This document shows, piece by piece, positions 1-6,577 of a DNA stretch of 9,934 bases. Numbering within the stretch: the first letter of the stretch is position 1; each line of letters starts with the position of its first letter. A program made the translations under genes and the position numbers. The DNA comes from Bacteroidaceae bacterium (GTDB taxonomy: Bacteria > Bacteroidota > Bacteroidia > Bacteroidales > CHK158-818), in contig JAFUKV010000050.1 in assembly GCA_017467745.1 (NCBI GenBank), positions 1-9,934 of the forward strand, written 5' to 3'. Below the pieces are notes generated by a model. It did not search any database, was not told where the DNA came from, and saw only the letters and a program-made list of their open reading frames with translations.

Positions 1-681
1 CCGGCTTTGATGTTCGGTAAGTAAACATATCTTTTTAGGTGCGCCTCCGCATTTTAATTTGGTATATGTATCTGTAAATACTCCTCTTCCTCCGGTTTTT
101 GCAAATTCTTGCATGGCTTTCCACGTTTTTTGCGCACCTTCAAAATCATATATGCAATGGGCGTTTCCTTCGCCGAGCGTTTCGAGCGAGATACCTTCTA
201 CTTTATTCCAGTTTATTTGTAAACCCGGAGTCAGCACTAAGAAATCGTACGAGATTTTTTCGTTATTGGCTGTTGTTATTTGTCTCCAAACGGGGTCGAT
301 GGCAACAACAGAATCTTTTATCCATTTTACTTTGTCGGGGATACAATCTTTTTGTTCTTTCCAGACTTCGTCCGGTTGATATTCTCCACAAGCAATTAAG
401 GTAAATCCGGGTTGATAGAATTGGCGGTCGCTGGGGTCTATCAGGGTAATGTCCGGATCGTCCAGCCAGCGTGTTAAACGGGCTGCCATGCTAAGACCGG
501 CTGCTCCGCCGCCGACAATGACGATTTTTCCTTTTGCGTTGCTCGAATAGGCAAATGTGTCGTTTATTCCGATGGTAGATAAGATTCCCATCGAGGCCAA
601 TACTTTTAAAAATGAACGTCTGCCTATTTCGTCTTTATGGCTTGATAAGGATTCTAATTGCTTAAACAATTCGTCTTTCAT
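1..681 (-). CDS. Sulfide:quinone oxidoreductase-like FAD protein, N-terminal part (runs off left edge)
   Basis: The reading frame begins at the ATG ending at 681 and stays open for 227 codons to base 1, so only the N-terminal half is present. Residues 20-26 read GRRSFLK, a twin-arginine-type export motif, followed by a moderately hydrophobic stretch to about 45. A Rossmann FAD-binding segment follows (IVIVGGGAAGLS, 53-64), then an acidic strand end (LIDP, 80-83), YQPGFTL (89-95) and the second dinucleotide-site motif YDFLVLTPGLQ (145-155). KCGGAPKKI at 210-218 matches the region around the redox-active Cys201 of human sulfide:quinone oxidoreductase, so Cys211 is the likely equivalent. The family oxidises sulfide and passes electrons to quinone. 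The second catalytic cysteine and the C-terminal membrane-anchoring part lie outside the window. A related flavocytochrome-c-type or other pyridine nucleotide-disulfide oxidoreductase is possible but fits less well. It lies downstream of the regulator gene on the same strand, 144 bp away, with no visible link to rhamnose. Confidence 0.8.
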   Translation of the reverse strand, partial: MKDELFKQLESLSSHKDEIGRRSFLKVLASMGILSTIGINDTFAYSSNAKGKIVIVGGGAAGLSMAARLTRWLDDPDITLIDPSDRQFYQPGFTLIACGEYQPDEVWKEQKDCIPDKVKWIKDSVVAIDPVWRQITTANNEKISYDFLVLTPGLQINWNKVEGISLETLGEGNAHCIYDFEGAQKTWKAMQEFAKTGGRGVFTDTYTKLKCGGAPKKICLLTEHQSR

Positions 682-727
682 AATGTGTATTTATAATGTT
701 TGTTTTAATTGCTTGTGAATGATGATG

Positions 728-735
728 CAAAGTAA
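728..735 (-). promoter_or_regulatory. Possible -7 box for the flavoprotein gene
   Basis: Read on the minus strand this is TTACTTTG, a 7 of 8 match to the Bacteroidota -7 consensus TAnnTTTG, about 46 bases before the start codon. No convincing -33 TTTG lies upstream, and the 682-825 gap is very AT-rich, so a chance match is quite possible. Confidence 0.3.
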
Positions 736-825
736 ATAAAAAATAATTATTCCCGTGTTTTTTATTTCACATGCTTATGATAAAAAGTTTAGTAATTCTT
801 CATTGAATTATATTCGAAAAAATAT

Positions 826-1713
826 TTAGTGGGCGCGTTTCCTAAATTCAGTTGGCGTTACCCCTACTTTTTTGCGGAAAAAAGTAGAAAATTGCCCGGC
901 GTTTTCAAAACAAAGAGCGTAGGCTATTTCTGAGATATTACGAGGAGAGCCGGTGAGCATTTCTTTTGCTTTTGAAAGCCGCAGTTGCGCATGATATTGA
1001 GCGGGAGAAACGCCGGTATAGTCTTTAAACATCTTTCTGAATTTAGAGTACCCGACCCCTAACTCATCGGCTATTTCTTCGGGAGAGCAAGGGTTTTCTA
1101 TTCGGTTTTTCATTAAGATGCGCGCTTCATTTATGATGGTTACTTCCATTGTGTTACTTAGTGTGTTGTTGCGTTCTTTATAGTATACCGCTCCTAAAAT
1201 GTGTAGAAAGATACTCGAAATAATTTGCTGGTAACCGGCTTTTTCTTCTTCTGAAAATTTCAAGATATCTTCATATAACCCTACTATTGTAGAACTTACT
1301 CCAATTTCATGTAGAGGTTCTTCTATTGAAAAAAAACGTTTTTCCACCCGTCGGTCTATGTGTACACCTCTAAAACCGACCCAGTATTCGTTCCATCCGT
1401 CTTTTTCGTCCGGATAATAACTGTGCCACTCTCCCGGAAATAGTAGAATCATTGTTCCGGCCTTTATTTTTTGTTTTTTGCATGATTGAGACGAAAAATA
1501 ACCGCTCCCTTTTGTTATGTAGACCAATTGATATTCGTTCAAAATGCGTCCGGATGTAGGCTGAAAGTCGTAAGAATCCGGATGTTTGGTGAGCGGATAA
1601 CGGCTTTGCGGTTCTATCAGTTGATGTCCTACGGTAGTTACAACTATGCCCCATTCTTCATCCGTGTTACTGATGGTAAGGTATTTATAGTTGCTCGTTT
1701 TGTGTGTATTCAT
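826..1713 (-). CDS. rhaR: AraC-family transcriptional regulator, probable rhamnose regulator RhaR
   Basis: A 295-residue AraC/XylS-type regulator. The N-terminal half carries the cupin-like sugar-binding domain (EYQLVYITKGSGYF, then GTMILLFPGEWHSYYP, then EYWVGF, roughly residues 60-130). The C-terminal 99 residues (197-295) are the double helix-turn-helix: SPEEIADELGVGYSKFRKMF is the first, NISEIAYALCFENAGQFSTFF the second, and the family signature ends in GVTPTEFRK. An in-frame ATG exists 13 codons upstream (1752), but I chose 1713. The upstream residues (MCYKNDIILFNFD) look unlike regulator sequence, and the best -7 box for this gene (1750-1757) overlaps the upstream ATG, which would leave that start out of the transcript. 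Divergent placement next to rhaB, plus the known control of Bacteroides rhamnose operons by an AraC-type RhaR, supports L-rhamnose as effector. The ligand itself cannot be read from the sequence. Confidence 0.85.
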   Translation of the reverse strand: MNTHKTSNYKYLTISNTDEEWGIVVTTVGHQLIEPQSRYPLTKHPDSYDFQPTSGRILNEYQLVYITKGSGYFSSQSCKKQKIKAGTMILLFPGEWHSYYPDEKDGWNEYWVGFRGVHIDRRVEKRFFSIEEPLHEIGVSSTIVGLYEDILKFSEEEKAGYQQIISSIFLHILGAVYYKERNNTLSNTMEVTIINEARILMKNRIENPCSPEEIADELGVGYSKFRKMFKDYTGVSPAQYHAQLRLSKAKEMLTGSPRNISEIAYALCFENAGQFSTFFRKKVGVTPTEFRKRAH

Positions 1714-1740
1714 GTCAAAATTGAAAAGTATAATGTCATT

Positions 1741-1753
1741 TTTGTAACACAAA
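1741..1753. promoter_or_regulatory. Palindrome TTTGT-AAC-ACAAA in the divergent promoter region, candidate operator
   Basis: Perfect 5-bp inverted arms (TTTGT/ACAAA) around a 3-bp centre. It overlaps the regulator gene's -7 box and sits where the -33 element of the rhaB promoter would be expected, a position from which one bound protein could repress the regulator gene and activate rhaB. AraC-family proteins more often use direct repeats, so a role for a different regulator, or none, is possible. The region is AT-rich and short palindromes arise by chance. Confidence 0.35.
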
Positions 1754-1757
1754 GATA
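1750..1757 (-). promoter_or_regulatory. -7 box of the regulator gene promoter
   Basis: On the minus strand this reads TATCTTTG, a full match to the Bacteroidota -7 consensus TAnnTTTG. Transcription would start near 1743, giving a leader of about 30 bases before the ATG ending at 1713. No clear -33 TTTG is seen, which would suit a weak or activator-dependent promoter. Confidence 0.55.
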
Positions 1758-1769
1758 CTTTTTAATTTC

Positions 1770-1777
1770 TATTTTTG
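1770..1777 (+). promoter_or_regulatory. -7 box of the rhaB operon promoter
   Basis: TATTTTTG, a full match to TAnnTTTG, 31 bases before the rhaB ATG, with a predicted start near 1784. The nearest upstream TTTG (1741-1744) is 25 bases away, longer than the usual spacing of about 19-21, so the -33 contact is probably poor and the promoter is likely to need an activator such as the adjacent AraC-type protein. Confidence 0.55.
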
Positions 1778-1808
1778 CATCTATCAGAAATATTTTTTAT
1801 AGTTTATC

Positions 1809-3287
1809 ATGAAGATACACAATTTTTTAGCTTTTGATTTAGGCGCAACCAGCGGTCGCGCTGTGTTGGCAACCATGAATGGTGTCAAATTTGAAATGCA
1901 AGAGTTGTTACGTTTCCCTAATGCTATTATGGAATTACATGGCAAATTTTATTGGGATATTTTTTCTTTGTATAAATCCTTAAAACAAAGTTTGGCCATT
2001 TGTGCGGAAAAACAGATAAAGATAGATTCTATCGGTATTGATACGTGGGGCGTGGATTTTGCTTATATTGGTGCGGACGGAACTATTTTAGGTTTACCTC
2101 GCGCTTATAGAGATTCTTATACGGAGGGAAAACCGGAAGAGTATTTTAAAATCGTTTCCCGAAAAGAAGTGTACGATAAAACAGGTATACAGATAATGAA
2201 CTTCAATAGTCTTTATCAACTTTTTGCGGCGAAGCAAGAAGGATATGTCCCTCTCGAAAAAGCCGATAAGATTTTGTTTATGCCCGATTTGTTGTCGTAT
2301 ATGTTGACAGGAAAGCAAGTGTGTGAATACACGGATGCTTCTACATCGCAAATATTAAATCCTAGAACAAAAAAATTCGAATCGTCGTTACTGGAAGCGA
2401 TAGGTATAAATCCGTCTCTGTTGCATGAGCCGATATTTCCCGGTACTGTTATTGGCGAATTGACTGATGCGTTGGCTTCGGAAACGGGAGTTGGAAAAGT
2501 ACCGGTGGTAGCGGTTGCCGGGCATGATACGGCTTCGGCGGTAGCGGCAGTTCCGGCGCGGAATAAAAGTTTTGCATATTTAAGTTCCGGTACTTGGTCG
2601 TTGATGGGTATTGAGACGGAAGAGCCTATTATTAGCGAAATCTCATATCAACTGAATTTTACGAATGAAGGAGGTATAGAAGGTACTACGCGTTTTTTGA
2701 AGAACATAACCGGAATGTGGCTGTTGGAAGAATGCCGTAAGGAGTGGCAGCGAGAAAATCATATAGAATATACTTATCCTCAAATTGTAGAAATGGCAGA
2801 AGCGGCCGAGCCGTTCCGTAGTCTGGTTAATCCCGATGATCCGGAATTTGCTAATCCTCACAGTATGACGCAAGCTATTCGCGCTTATTGCGAACGGACG
2901 GGGCAACCTGCGCCCGATACTCATAGCCGGATAATACGTTGTATATTCGAGAGTCTGGCGTTGCGTTATCGTCAGGTCCTGGGTATGTTACAAGAGGTCT
3001 CGCCGTTTCCTATTGATTGTTTACATGTTATAGGTGGCGGTTCTAAAAACAATTTGTTAAATCAGTTTACGGCAAACTCTATCGGAAAGCCGGTTATTGC
3101 AGGCCCGTCTGAGGCTACCGCTATTGGTAACGTTATGGTACAGGCTAAGGCTATGGGGCTGGTGGGCGATCGTATGGAAATGCGCAAAGTGATATTCGAA
3201 TGTATAGAAACCGTAGAATTTGTGCCGCAGGATGTGGAAATATGGAATACAGCTTACGGAAAGTATTTGCAGATAGTAACAAAATAA
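1809..3287 (+). CDS. rhaB: Rhamnulokinase
   Basis: A 492-residue FGGY-family sugar kinase, close to the 489 of the E. coli enzyme, which transfers phosphate from ATP to the 1-position of L-rhamnulose in the cytoplasm. The N-terminal actin-fold domain starts with FLAFDLGATSGRAVLA (6-21, the phosphate-1 loop), followed by GIDTWGVDF (76-84). The catalytic-base segment AGHDTASAVAAVP contains Asp240, matching Asp237 of E. coli RhaB. The C-terminal domain has SSGTWSLMG (259-267) and the adenosine-site motif GGGSKNNLLNQ (409-419). The combination GIDTWGVDF with SGTWSLMG is typical of rhamnulokinase rather than xylulokinase or glycerol kinase; fuculokinase is the nearest alternative and is made unlikely by the adjacent rhamnose isomerase. 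The ATG has no Shine-Dalgarno sequence, only an A/T-rich leader, as usual in this phylum. It is the first gene of the plus-strand cluster, 34 bases before rhaA. Bacteroides literature calls it rhaK. Confidence 0.96.
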   Translation: MKIHNFLAFDLGATSGRAVLATMNGVKFEMQELLRFPNAIMELHGKFYWDIFSLYKSLKQSLAICAEKQIKIDSIGIDTWGVDFAYIGADGTILGLPRAYRDSYTEGKPEEYFKIVSRKEVYDKTGIQIMNFNSLYQLFAAKQEGYVPLEKADKILFMPDLLSYMLTGKQVCEYTDASTSQILNPRTKKFESSLLEAIGINPSLLHEPIFPGTVIGELTDALASETGVGKVPVVAVAGHDTASAVAAVPARNKSFAYLSSGTWSLMGIETEEPIISEISYQLNFTNEGGIEGTTRFLKNITGMWLLEECRKEWQRENHIEYTYPQIVEMAEAAEPFRSLVNPDDPEFANPHSMTQAIRAYCERTGQPAPDTHSRIIRCIFESLALRYRQVLGMLQEVSPFPIDCLHVIGGGSKNNLLNQFTANSIGKPVIAGPSEATAIGNVMVQAKAMGLVGDRMEMRKVIFECIETVEFVPQDVEIWNTAYGKYLQIVTK

Positions 3288-3321
3288 AATTATAGAATTA
3301 ACTTTTTAATAGAGACTTGTT

Positions 3322-4581
3322 ATGGGAAAGAGCGAGTTAGTAAAGAAAGCGTTTGAAGTGGCTACCGAGAGATATGCGGCGGTAGGAGTAGATGTTCAGA
3401 AAGCGATGGATCAGTTGCAAAAAGTACAATTGTCGTTGCATTGCTGGCAAACGGACGATGTGGTGGGGTTTGAAAACCCTGATGGCGATTTGTCCGGAGG
3501 TATCCAAGTAACAGGTAATTATCCCGGTAAAGCCCGTAATATAGAGGAGGTGAGAGCGGATGTTTTAAAAGCTGCGTCTTATTTGCCCGGAAAACACAGA
3601 TTAAGTTTACATGAGATTTACGGCGATTTTCAGGGAAAAGCGGTAGATCGTAACGAAGTAGGCCCGGAACATTTTAAAAGTTGGATGGAGTGGGCGAAAG
3701 AGAATGGTATGAGCCTCGATTTTAATCCGACTTCGTTTTCTCATCCTAAAAGCGGAAATTTGACGTTGGCCAATCCGGATAAGTCTATTCGAGATTTTTG
3801 GATAGAACATACCAAACGTTGCCGTTTGATTAGTGAAGAGATGGGAAAATATCAAGGTAATCCCTGTATGATGAATCTGTGGATTCACGACGGGTCGAAA
3901 GAAGTTCCTGCCAGTAGGTTGTATTATCGTCAAATATTGGAACAGTCGTTAGATGAAATTTTCGCTACCGAATACAAAAATATGAAAGACGCTATCGAAG
4001 CGAAGTTGTTCGGTATAGGATTAGAAAGCTATACGGTAGGTTCGTACGATTTCTATTTGGGATATGGCGCGAAAAAAGGAAAAATCGTAACGCTCGATAC
4101 GGGGCATTTCCATTTGACGGAGAGCATTGCCGATAAAATATCTTCGTTATTATTGTTTACGCCTGAGATAATGTTGCATGTAAGTCGCCCTATCCGTTGG
4201 GATAGCGACCATGTAGTAATTTTGAACGATGATTTGCTGGATTTGTCGAAAGAGATAGTTCGTTGCAACGCAATGGATCGCATCCATATCGGATTAGACT
4301 ATTTCGATGCCACCATTAACCGTATCGGCGCTTATGTCATCGGGTCTCGCGCAACGCAAAAAGCTCTGTTGCAAGCCATGCTCGAACCTATCGCTAAATT
4401 GCGCGAATATGAAGCTAACGGACAATATTTCGAACGTCTGGCGTTACAAGAAGAGGCAAAGGCTCTTCCGTGGAATGCCGTGTGGGATTATTTCTGTCAG
4501 ATAAATGAAGTTCCGGTAGGAGAAGATTTTATTGCCGATATTCAGAAATACGAAAAAGAAGTTACCTTTAAACGGGGCTAA
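3322..4581 (+). CDS. rhaA: L-rhamnose isomerase
   Basis: A 419-residue protein, the same length as E. coli RhaA, catalysing L-rhamnose to L-rhamnulose in the cytoplasm with Mn2+. It is a TIM-barrel enzyme. The metal-binding residues fall at the same numbers as in E. coli: His262 in LDTGHFH, and Asp294 and Asp296 in RWDSDHVV. Other family blocks are VQLSLHCWQTDDV near residue 30, the GIQVTGNYPGKA segment that follows, FNPTSFSHPK near 135, FGIGLESYTVGSYDFYLGYG before the metal site, and HIGLDYFDATINRI after it. It is intact, with no frameshift. It follows rhaB by 34 A/T-rich bases without a Shine-Dalgarno sequence and precedes rhaT by 18. Bacteroides literature calls it rhaI. The exact match of length and active-site positions leaves little doubt. 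Confidence 0.97.
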   Translation: MGKSELVKKAFEVATERYAAVGVDVQKAMDQLQKVQLSLHCWQTDDVVGFENPDGDLSGGIQVTGNYPGKARNIEEVRADVLKAASYLPGKHRLSLHEIYGDFQGKAVDRNEVGPEHFKSWMEWAKENGMSLDFNPTSFSHPKSGNLTLANPDKSIRDFWIEHTKRCRLISEEMGKYQGNPCMMNLWIHDGSKEVPASRLYYRQILEQSLDEIFATEYKNMKDAIEAKLFGIGLESYTVGSYDFYLGYGAKKGKIVTLDTGHFHLTESIADKISSLLLFTPEIMLHVSRPIRWDSDHVVILNDDLLDLSKEIVRCNAMDRIHIGLDYFDATINRIGAYVIGSRATQKALLQAMLEPIAKLREYEANGQYFERLALQEEAKALPWNAVWDYFCQINEVPVGEDFIADIQKYEKEVTFKRG

Positions 4582-4584
4582 TAA

Positions 4585-4591
4585 AGAAAGG
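4585..4591 (+). promoter_or_regulatory. Shine-Dalgarno-like AGAAAGG before rhaT
   Basis: AGAAAGG ends 8 bases before the rhaT ATG. It stands out because other starts in this window lack a purine-rich ribosome binding site. In this phylum such sequences often contribute little, so the effect is uncertain. Confidence 0.4.
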
Positions 4592-4599
4592 TTTTCCGT

Positions 4600-5613
4600 A
4601 TGAATACTTTTATTGGATTATTAATTATCGCAATAGGTAGTTTCGGCCAATCCAGTTCGTACGTTCCTATTAAAAAAGTAAAAGAGTGGTCTTGGGAAAG
4701 TTTTTGGCTGACGCAAGGTGTTTTTGCTTGGTTGGTATTCCCTTTTTTAGGAGCGTTATTGGCTGTTCCGGCAGGTAATTCTTTGTGCGGTATTTTGTCG
4801 GTAGATCCCTCTGCCGCTTTTAAAGCGATAGGATATGGAATGCTTTGGGGGATAGGCGGTTTGACTTTCGGGTTAAGTATGCGCTATTTAGGTGTTGCTT
4901 TGGGACAGTCTATCGCCTTAGGCACATGCTCGGCGTTCGGTACTATTATCCCGGCTTTGATGAAAGGTACGGATTTATTTTCCGATTCGGGATTAATCTT
5001 GTTATTAGGCGTTTGTATAACGTTGGCCGGTATTGCTGTTATCGGTTATGCCGGAAGTTTACGGGCGCGGAATATGTCGGAAGAAGAGAAAAAGGCGGCC
5101 GTAAAAGATTTTGCTTTAACCAAAGGGTTGGTTGTAGCTTTGACAGCCGGAGTGATGAGCGCCTGTTTTGCATTAGGGCTCGAAGCCGGAGAACCGTTGG
5201 TCGTAGACGGTGCGAGCGAGTTGTTCAAGACATTGCCCGCTACGTTAATGGTTACTTGTGGAGGCTTTTTGACAAATGCGGTATATTGCCTGTATCAGAA
5301 TGCTAAAAATAAAACATTCGGCGATTACGGAAAAACGTCGCTGCTTATAAACAATCTTTTGTTTTGCGCTTTGGCGGGGCTTCTTTGGTATTCGCAATTT
5401 TTCGGACTCGGCATGGGTAAAAGTTTCTTAGAACCCGGCAGCGTTATGATGGCGTTTTCATGGTGTATCCTGATGGCGTTGAATGTCGTATTCAGCAATG
5501 TATGGGGTATTATCCTGAAAGAGTGGAAAGGCGTTTCTTCACAAACAATCACAGTATTGTTGGCAGGATTAGCCGTATTGATATTTTCGTTAGTATTTCC
5601 GAATTTGTTTTAA
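4600..5613 (+). CDS. rhaT: L-rhamnose/H+ symporter
   Basis: A 337-residue inner-membrane protein (E. coli RhaT has 344) that brings L-rhamnose into the cytoplasm with protons. It belongs to the drug/metabolite transporter superfamily. Ten hydrophobic segments can be traced at roughly 2-18, 38-58, 76-94, 97-120, 131-152, 173-194, 211-232, 248-270, 281-303 and 315-334. A charged loop (about 154-171, rich in Arg, Glu and Lys) lies between helices 5 and 6, splitting the protein into two five-helix halves as expected for the superfamily. The family block YVPIKKVKEWSWESFW (21-36) resembles YAPFKKVKKWSWETMW of E. coli RhaT. The start at 4600 is supported by a Shine-Dalgarno-like sequence and by tight spacing (18 bases) after rhaA. 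The order kinase, isomerase, permease, aldolase matches the Bacteroides operon, where this gene is called rhaP. Confidence 0.95.
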   Translation: MNTFIGLLIIAIGSFGQSSSYVPIKKVKEWSWESFWLTQGVFAWLVFPFLGALLAVPAGNSLCGILSVDPSAAFKAIGYGMLWGIGGLTFGLSMRYLGVALGQSIALGTCSAFGTIIPALMKGTDLFSDSGLILLLGVCITLAGIAVIGYAGSLRARNMSEEEKKAAVKDFALTKGLVVALTAGVMSACFALGLEAGEPLVVDGASELFKTLPATLMVTCGGFLTNAVYCLYQNAKNKTFGDYGKTSLLINNLLFCALAGLLWYSQFFGLGMGKSFLEPGSVMMAFSWCILMALNVVFSNVWGIILKEWKGVSSQTITVLLAGLAVLIFSLVFPNLF

Positions 5614-5623
5614 ATAGTGAGGC

Positions 5624-5655
5624 GGGGTTATTTTATTAATGACCCCTGCTTTTGT
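5624..5655 (+). terminator. Stem-loop between rhaT and rhaD, possible internal attenuator
   Basis: GGGGTTAT (5624-5631) pairs with ATGACCCC (5639-5646): eight pairs including one G-U, around a 7-base loop, followed by the T-rich TGCTTTTGT. The stem begins 11 bases after the rhaT stop. The T tract is interrupted, so it may act as a partial terminator, an RNA-processing or stability element, or both. rhaD has no strong promoter of its own downstream of it, so complete termination is unlikely. Confidence 0.5.
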
Positions 5656-5673
5656 ATATTAATAAAATTAAAA

Positions 5674-6483
5674 ATGGCATCAATTATTGACAACAACGAA
5701 GCCCTTCGTTTACAAATAGAACAGATAGCCGAAGTAGCCGGATATCTGTGGGAAAAAGGTTGGGCTGAACGCAACGGCGGAAATATTTCCGTCAATTTAA
5801 CCGAATTAGTCGGAGATGAAGTACGGAGACTTCCCGCACTTATGCCCGAAATAAAATTGGGCGAACCGGTAGAGGCTTTGGCCGGAAATATTTTTTATGT
5901 AACGGGTACAGGCAAAAGAATGCGTTACGTAGCCAAAGCACCGTTTTCAAATGGGTCTGTTATTCGGGTAAATGCCGATGGATCGGCTTATGAAATTATT
6001 GCCGAGCAACCGATTATGCCGACATCTGAGCTACCTTCTCATTTGGCTATGCACAACTTTTTGCGTGCACGTGGAGTAAATAATAAAGTGGTTGTACATA
6101 CGCACCCTACCGATTTAGTCGCTTTGTCTCATTGTAAACCTTTCCTTAATTCGGATTATATTACACGTAAATTATGGGCGATGATTCCCGAATGTAGAGT
6201 TATTGTTCCGCGAGGAGTGGGTATAATTCCTTACGAGCTACCCGGATCTATGGATTTGGCGAAAGCAACTATAAAACAATTGGATAAGCACGATGTAGTG
6301 TTGTGGGAAAAACACGGAATCTTAGCGGTAGGAGAAGATATTATAGAATGTTTCGATGCAATCGATACGCTTTCTAAATCTGCTCAGATTTATTTGTATG
6401 CTCGTCAAGCAGGATTTGAACCCGAAGGGATGACCGATGCTCAATTAGACGATTTGGTACCGGCATTTAATTTACCGAAATAA
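5674..6483 (+). CDS. rhaD: Rhamnulose-1-phosphate aldolase
   Basis: A 269-residue class II (zinc) aldolase of the AraD/FucA fold, close to the 274 of E. coli RhaD. It cleaves L-rhamnulose 1-phosphate into dihydroxyacetone phosphate and L-lactaldehyde in the cytoplasm. The phosphate-binding ERNGGN lies at 32-37 and a second loop is VTGTGKRMR. The catalytic Glu is Glu119 in PTSELPSH (Glu117 in E. coli). Zinc ligands are His142 and His144 in VVHTHPTDL and His214 in LWEKHGILAVG, matching His141, His143 and His212. An in-frame ATG 19 codons upstream (5617) would add MRRGYFINDPCFCILIKLK, unlike any aldolase N-terminus and encoded across the rhaT-rhaD hairpin, so 5674 is preferred. It lies 60 bases after rhaT. 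L-fuculose-phosphate aldolase is the closest alternative but is shorter (about 215 residues). Bacteroides literature calls it rhaA. Confidence 0.95.
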   Translation: MASIIDNNEALRLQIEQIAEVAGYLWEKGWAERNGGNISVNLTELVGDEVRRLPALMPEIKLGEPVEALAGNIFYVTGTGKRMRYVAKAPFSNGSVIRVNADGSAYEIIAEQPIMPTSELPSHLAMHNFLRARGVNNKVVVHTHPTDLVALSHCKPFLNSDYITRKLWAMIPECRVIVPRGVGIIPYELPGSMDLAKATIKQLDKHDVVLWEKHGILAVGEDIIECFDAIDTLSKSAQIYLYARQAGFEPEGMTDAQLDDLVPAFNLPK

Positions 6484-6508
6484 TTGTTTAGCTGATTATA
6501 ATTGTGTG

Positions 6509-6522
6509 AGGATTTGTATCCT
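6509..6522. repeat. Small inverted repeat AGGAT-TTGT-ATCCT downstream of rhaD
   Basis: Perfect 5-bp arms with a 4-base spacer in the 94-base gap between rhaD and the lipoprotein gene. There is no T run after it, so it is not a recognisable terminator. It could be a small operator or chance. The gap also holds TATTTATG (6554-6561), a 7 of 8 match to the -7 consensus, which would allow separate expression of the glycosidase genes, but no -33 partner is visible. Confidence 0.2.
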
Positions 6523-6577
6523 AAGATTCAGTACCGGCGTGTAATGACGGTTTTATTTATGCTTTAATTTTTTGTTT

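Noticed and set aside
59..404. Two overlapping plus-strand ORFs of about 100 codons near the left edge
   Set aside because: They run antisense to the flavoprotein gene, whose minus-strand frame shows clear family motifs; their own translations show no recognisable domain.
1486..1812. Plus-strand ORF of 108 codons overlapping the regulator and the rhaB start
   Set aside because: Antisense to the AraC-type gene and spanning the promoter region; the sequence has no domain-like pattern.
3288..3321. Possible internal promoter TAACTTTT before rhaA
   Set aside because: One mismatch to the -7 consensus in a 34-base AT-rich gap with no -33 partner; not distinguishable from chance.
4845..5306. Plus-strand ORF of 153 codons inside rhaT
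   Set aside because: It is the +1 shifted frame of the symporter, rich in Arg, Cys and Tyr as expected from shifted codons, while the rhaT frame is intact with ten membrane segments.
5617..5673. Nineteen-residue N-terminal extension of the aldolase
   Set aside because: It is encoded by the intergenic hairpin region and is unlike aldolase N-termini; the ATG at 5674 gives the expected family length.
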